A stretch of DNA of 8,546 nt from Christensenella sp. UBA6420 (GTDB taxonomy: Bacteria > Bacillota > Clostridia > Christensenellales > DTU072): contig DJPE01000016.1 of the NCBI GenBank assembly GCA_002439705.1, positions 1 through 8,546 of the forward strand, in the 5' to 3' direction. Shown here piece by piece: positions 7,107 to 8,546 of this stretch. The translations under genes and the position numbers were made by a program. Position 1 is the first letter of the stretch. Each line of letters opens with the position of its first letter. The notes beneath the pieces are model-generated. The model saw only the letters and a program-made list of their open reading frames with translations. It searched no databases and was not told where the DNA came from.

Positions 7107-7130
7107 ATGCGGATATTTGCAAAAACATAA
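7107..7130 (+). CDS. Possible seven-codon leader minicistron (MRIFAKT)
   Basis: AGGAG (7094-7098) sits 8 bp before an ATG that opens seven codons and a TAA. The ribosome site is as good as those of the real genes here, but an ORF this short arises easily by chance. If translated, it would be a leader peptide upstream of the ArsR-family gene and would put the promoter upstream of 7094. Confidence 0.2.
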   Translation: MRIFAKT

Positions 7131-7180
7131 ATTCCGACGAAAATACCTAAATTATGGCGTCGTCATGAAGGAGCTTATCG

Positions 7181-7504
7181 ATGAAAATAGAAAAAATACT
7201 TGAAAACTACATCGCCGTCGAAAAAGAAACCGACAATCTAGCCGATTTTTTCTCGGCGTTTTCCGACAAAACGCGACTAAAAATAATCTGTCTTCTGTCC
7301 ATGGACGATATGTGCGTCAACGATATAAGTTTCGTCACGGGACTGAATCAAAGCGCGGTAAGCCATCAACTCAGGACGCTCAAAGACGGCGGCGCAATAA
7401 ACTGCTATAAAGACGGTAAAAAGACATATTATTACTTAAAAAACAAACACATCGAGAACTTACTTTATCAAGCGGTAGTCGCAAGCGAAGAAAGGGTTTA
7501 TTAA
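7181..7504 (+). CDS. ArsR/SmtB-family winged-helix transcriptional regulator
   Basis: A 107-residue dimeric-repressor-type protein of typical family length. Residues 19-42 form the helix containing AFSDKTRLKIICLL. The helix-turn-helix spans about 46-73 and includes the hallmark QSAVSHQLRTLKDGG. A beta wing follows (74-86, CYKDGKKTYYYL), then a C-terminal dimerisation helix (88-105). Metal ligands are incomplete. The ArsR CxC site reads C45-V-N47, with a single Cys. At the alpha-5 site of SmtB/CzrA type, His90 and possibly Glu104 remain, while the other positions are Asn and Ala. The effector is therefore uncertain; it may sense a different metal, a redox signal or another ligand. AAGGAG (7168-7173) is seven bases before the ATG. 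The gene is divergent from the 43-codon gene across 162 bp, and autoregulation there is likely by family precedent. Confidence 0.9.
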   Translation: MKIEKILENYIAVEKETDNLADFFSAFSDKTRLKIICLLSMDDMCVNDISFVTGLNQSAVSHQLRTLKDGGAINCYKDGKKTYYYLKNKHIENLLYQAVVASEERVY

Positions 7505-7516
7505 GGTGATTTTTGC

Positions 7517-8059
7517 TTATCTCTTTATTTTTTTTACCACGAATTTAGTAAGATAGATATATCCTTGCTCGACTAAAATATCGTAGACTATAAAAGCGAG
7601 AGAGAAAAGTACGTTAAATATTGCGTAAGACGCGGCGTAAGGCAACGATGCGATTTTCGGAAGGTTAGATAAATCTATCGCAACGAGCGAAGTAAGTTTA
7701 TATAAAATAAAAAACACGAGTCCCGAATAAAGGAATTTTATCGCATACCCTAACCATCTGTTGAAATTTTTGTTATGCCAGAACACGGTGAAAACGACGT
7801 AAAAACCGCTCGCCGCGGCGAAAGGAATTATTTTAAGGTTGGCAATAAAAAAGCCGATGACGGATACCGCCACCGACGCAAGGATACTTTCTCGGTAATA
7901 GTTCTGCGTAAGGGGTAACATTACCCCTATCGAACTCAGAACGTAAAAAGAAAGGCTCATATTGGATACGAAATACGCTAACGCGACGAAAATAAGCGAT
8001 ATTGCCGCGCCTATGCCTGCAAAGGCTATTCTTCTGCCTATATCGCGAGCGTTTCTCAT
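7517..8059 (-). CDS. Small integral membrane protein, five to six transmembrane segments, unknown function
   Basis: The 180-residue protein is hydrophobic throughout. Likely membrane spans are about 11-30, 37-52, 58-74, 78-94, 105-122 and 140-160, with a basic tail (KKIKR) expected in the cytoplasm. Its compact size and helix pattern recall S-component-like (ECF-type) membrane proteins, but I see no substrate motif and would not assign transport. The ATG at 8057-8059 is 10 bp past the stop codon of the J-domain/TPR-like gene. The only ribosome-site candidate (AAGG) is one base from the ATG, so translation probably depends on coupling to the upstream gene. No alternative start fits before the first membrane span. 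The gene converges on the ArsR-family gene with 12 bp between stop codons and no visible terminator. Confidence 0.75.
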   Translation of the reverse strand: MRNARDIGRRIAFAGIGAAISLIFVALAYFVSNMSLSFYVLSSIGVMLPLTQNYYRESILASVAVSVIGFFIANLKIIPFAAASGFYVVFTVFWHNKNFNRWLGYAIKFLYSGLVFFILYKLTSLVAIDLSNLPKIASLPYAASYAIFNVLFSLAFIVYDILVEQGYIYLTKFVVKKIKR

Positions 8060-8069
8060 ACCTTAATTA

Positions 8070-8546
8070 TTAACAACAGGAAATCAAATCTCCGCCCATA
8101 CATTCGCAACAGCAGTCGGCGCACAAAAGCGCGCTGCAAGCGTCGCACACGTCGCACCCTCTCGAATTGCCGGCGGCGTTCATATCGGCGTAAGTTCTTT
8201 CTTCTTTGTTGTCGTCGTTGTAGAAAGAATTGTCCTGCGTTGTGGAATTCGCCTTTATGTGCGTAGCCATCGCCTTTTTCGCTTCTTTGTACTGTTCGTT
8301 ATCGGGGTCCATCTGGCAGGCTAATTCGAGCTGTTTATAAGCGTCGCCCACCCAATTTTTACGGAAGAATACGGCGGACTGCAAATAATGCCATTTTGCC
8401 GTTCTGCGGACGCAGTTATCGAGAATGTTCTGCGCTTCGTCGAGATTCCCTTCCTTTATTGCTGTATCGACCGCGCTAAGGTCATCGCCCGTGTACTTTA
8501 TTTCGTATCTCGAAGCGATAATATCGTTGGCGTCGTTGTACGCGTC
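8070..8546 (-). CDS. C-terminal part of a J-domain/TPR-like protein with a Cys-rich tail (cut by window edge)
   Basis: The frame is open to the window edge, so 158 residues of a longer protein are visible; the TTG at 8384 is internal, not a start. The first residues (DAYNDANDIIASRYEIKY) resemble the end of a J-domain helix (NEAY...). A TPR-like pair of helices follows: DTAIKEGNLDEAQNILD (27-43), AKWHYLQSAVFFRKNW and DAYKQLELACQMDPDNEQY (about 50-88). A polar linker then leads to a tail with ten Cys in about 30 residues, in the pattern CxxCxxCxxxxCxxCCCxC, ending GGDLISCC at a TAA/TAA double stop. This layout is known to me from clostridial J-domain proteins. A chaperone adaptor role, with the Cys tail binding metal or a redox partner, is inference. 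The neighbouring membrane-protein gene, 10 bp downstream, is probably in the same operon. Confidence 0.8.
   Translation of the reverse strand, partial: DAYNDANDIIASRYEIKYTGDDLSAVDTAIKEGNLDEAQNILDNCVRRTAKWHYLQSAVFFRKNWVGDAYKQLELACQMDPDNEQYKEAKKAMATHIKANSTTQDNSFYNDDNKEERTYADMNAAGNSRGCDVCDACSALLCADCCCECMGGDLISCC

Noticed and set aside
7504..7540. T-rich run after the ArsR-like gene as a terminator
   Set aside because: The T-run at 7531-7538 is not preceded by a GC stem, and it lies inside the converging membrane-protein gene.
8070..8384. Self-contained 104-residue gene starting at TTG (8384)
   Set aside because: The frame stays open upstream to the window edge with coherent TPR-like sequence, so the TTG is internal to a larger gene.

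Overview
The window looks like a chromosomal segment from a Bacillota member, most likely an uncultured clostridium. The clues are near-consensus sigma-A type promoters, AAGGAG-type ribosome binding sites, a lipoprotein built from group-3 bacterial Ig-like repeats, and a J-domain/TPR-like protein with a Cys-rich tail of the kind seen in Clostridia. This placement is inference; there is no rRNA or marker gene. Protein similarities are judged by eye from motifs. I see no rRNA, tRNA, CRISPR array, riboswitch or intact insertion sequence.

Layout. Positions 50-5983 on the minus strand form one apparent transcription unit. A sigma-A promoter (6023-6051) precedes a gene for a very large surface lipoprotein (1193-5983). 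The next gene, 19 bp on, encodes a protein (154-1173) derived from a REP-associated (Y1/HUH) transposase that has lost one of its two metal-binding histidines. A short open frame (50-166) overlaps the end of that gene and may be its displaced C-terminus. Upstream lies a separate minus-strand unit: ung, uracil-DNA glycosylase (6138-6806), with its own promoter (6834-6862) and a rho-independent terminator (6103-6130).

Positions 6807-7180 hold a 43-codon minus-strand gene for a tiny Cys-rich hydrophobic protein (6887-7018). A 162-bp divergent region carrying repeated CATAATTT motifs separates it from a plus-strand ArsR/SmtB-family regulator gene (7181-7504). Converging on the regulator gene, 12 bp away, is a minus-strand pair: a small integral membrane protein (7517-8059) and, upstream of it and cut by the window edge, the J-domain/TPR-like protein with a Cys-rich tail (8070-8546).

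How the genes work together. Only ung has a firm biochemical role (base-excision repair). The lipoprotein is probably an exposed adhesin-like stalk. The transposase-derived protein may be a domesticated nucleic-acid-binding protein co-expressed with it. The ArsR-like regulator probably controls itself and perhaps the divergent small gene. The parts most worth a second look are the degenerate HUH protein and its 3' end, the unlisted 43-residue protein, and the repeated motifs beside the regulator.
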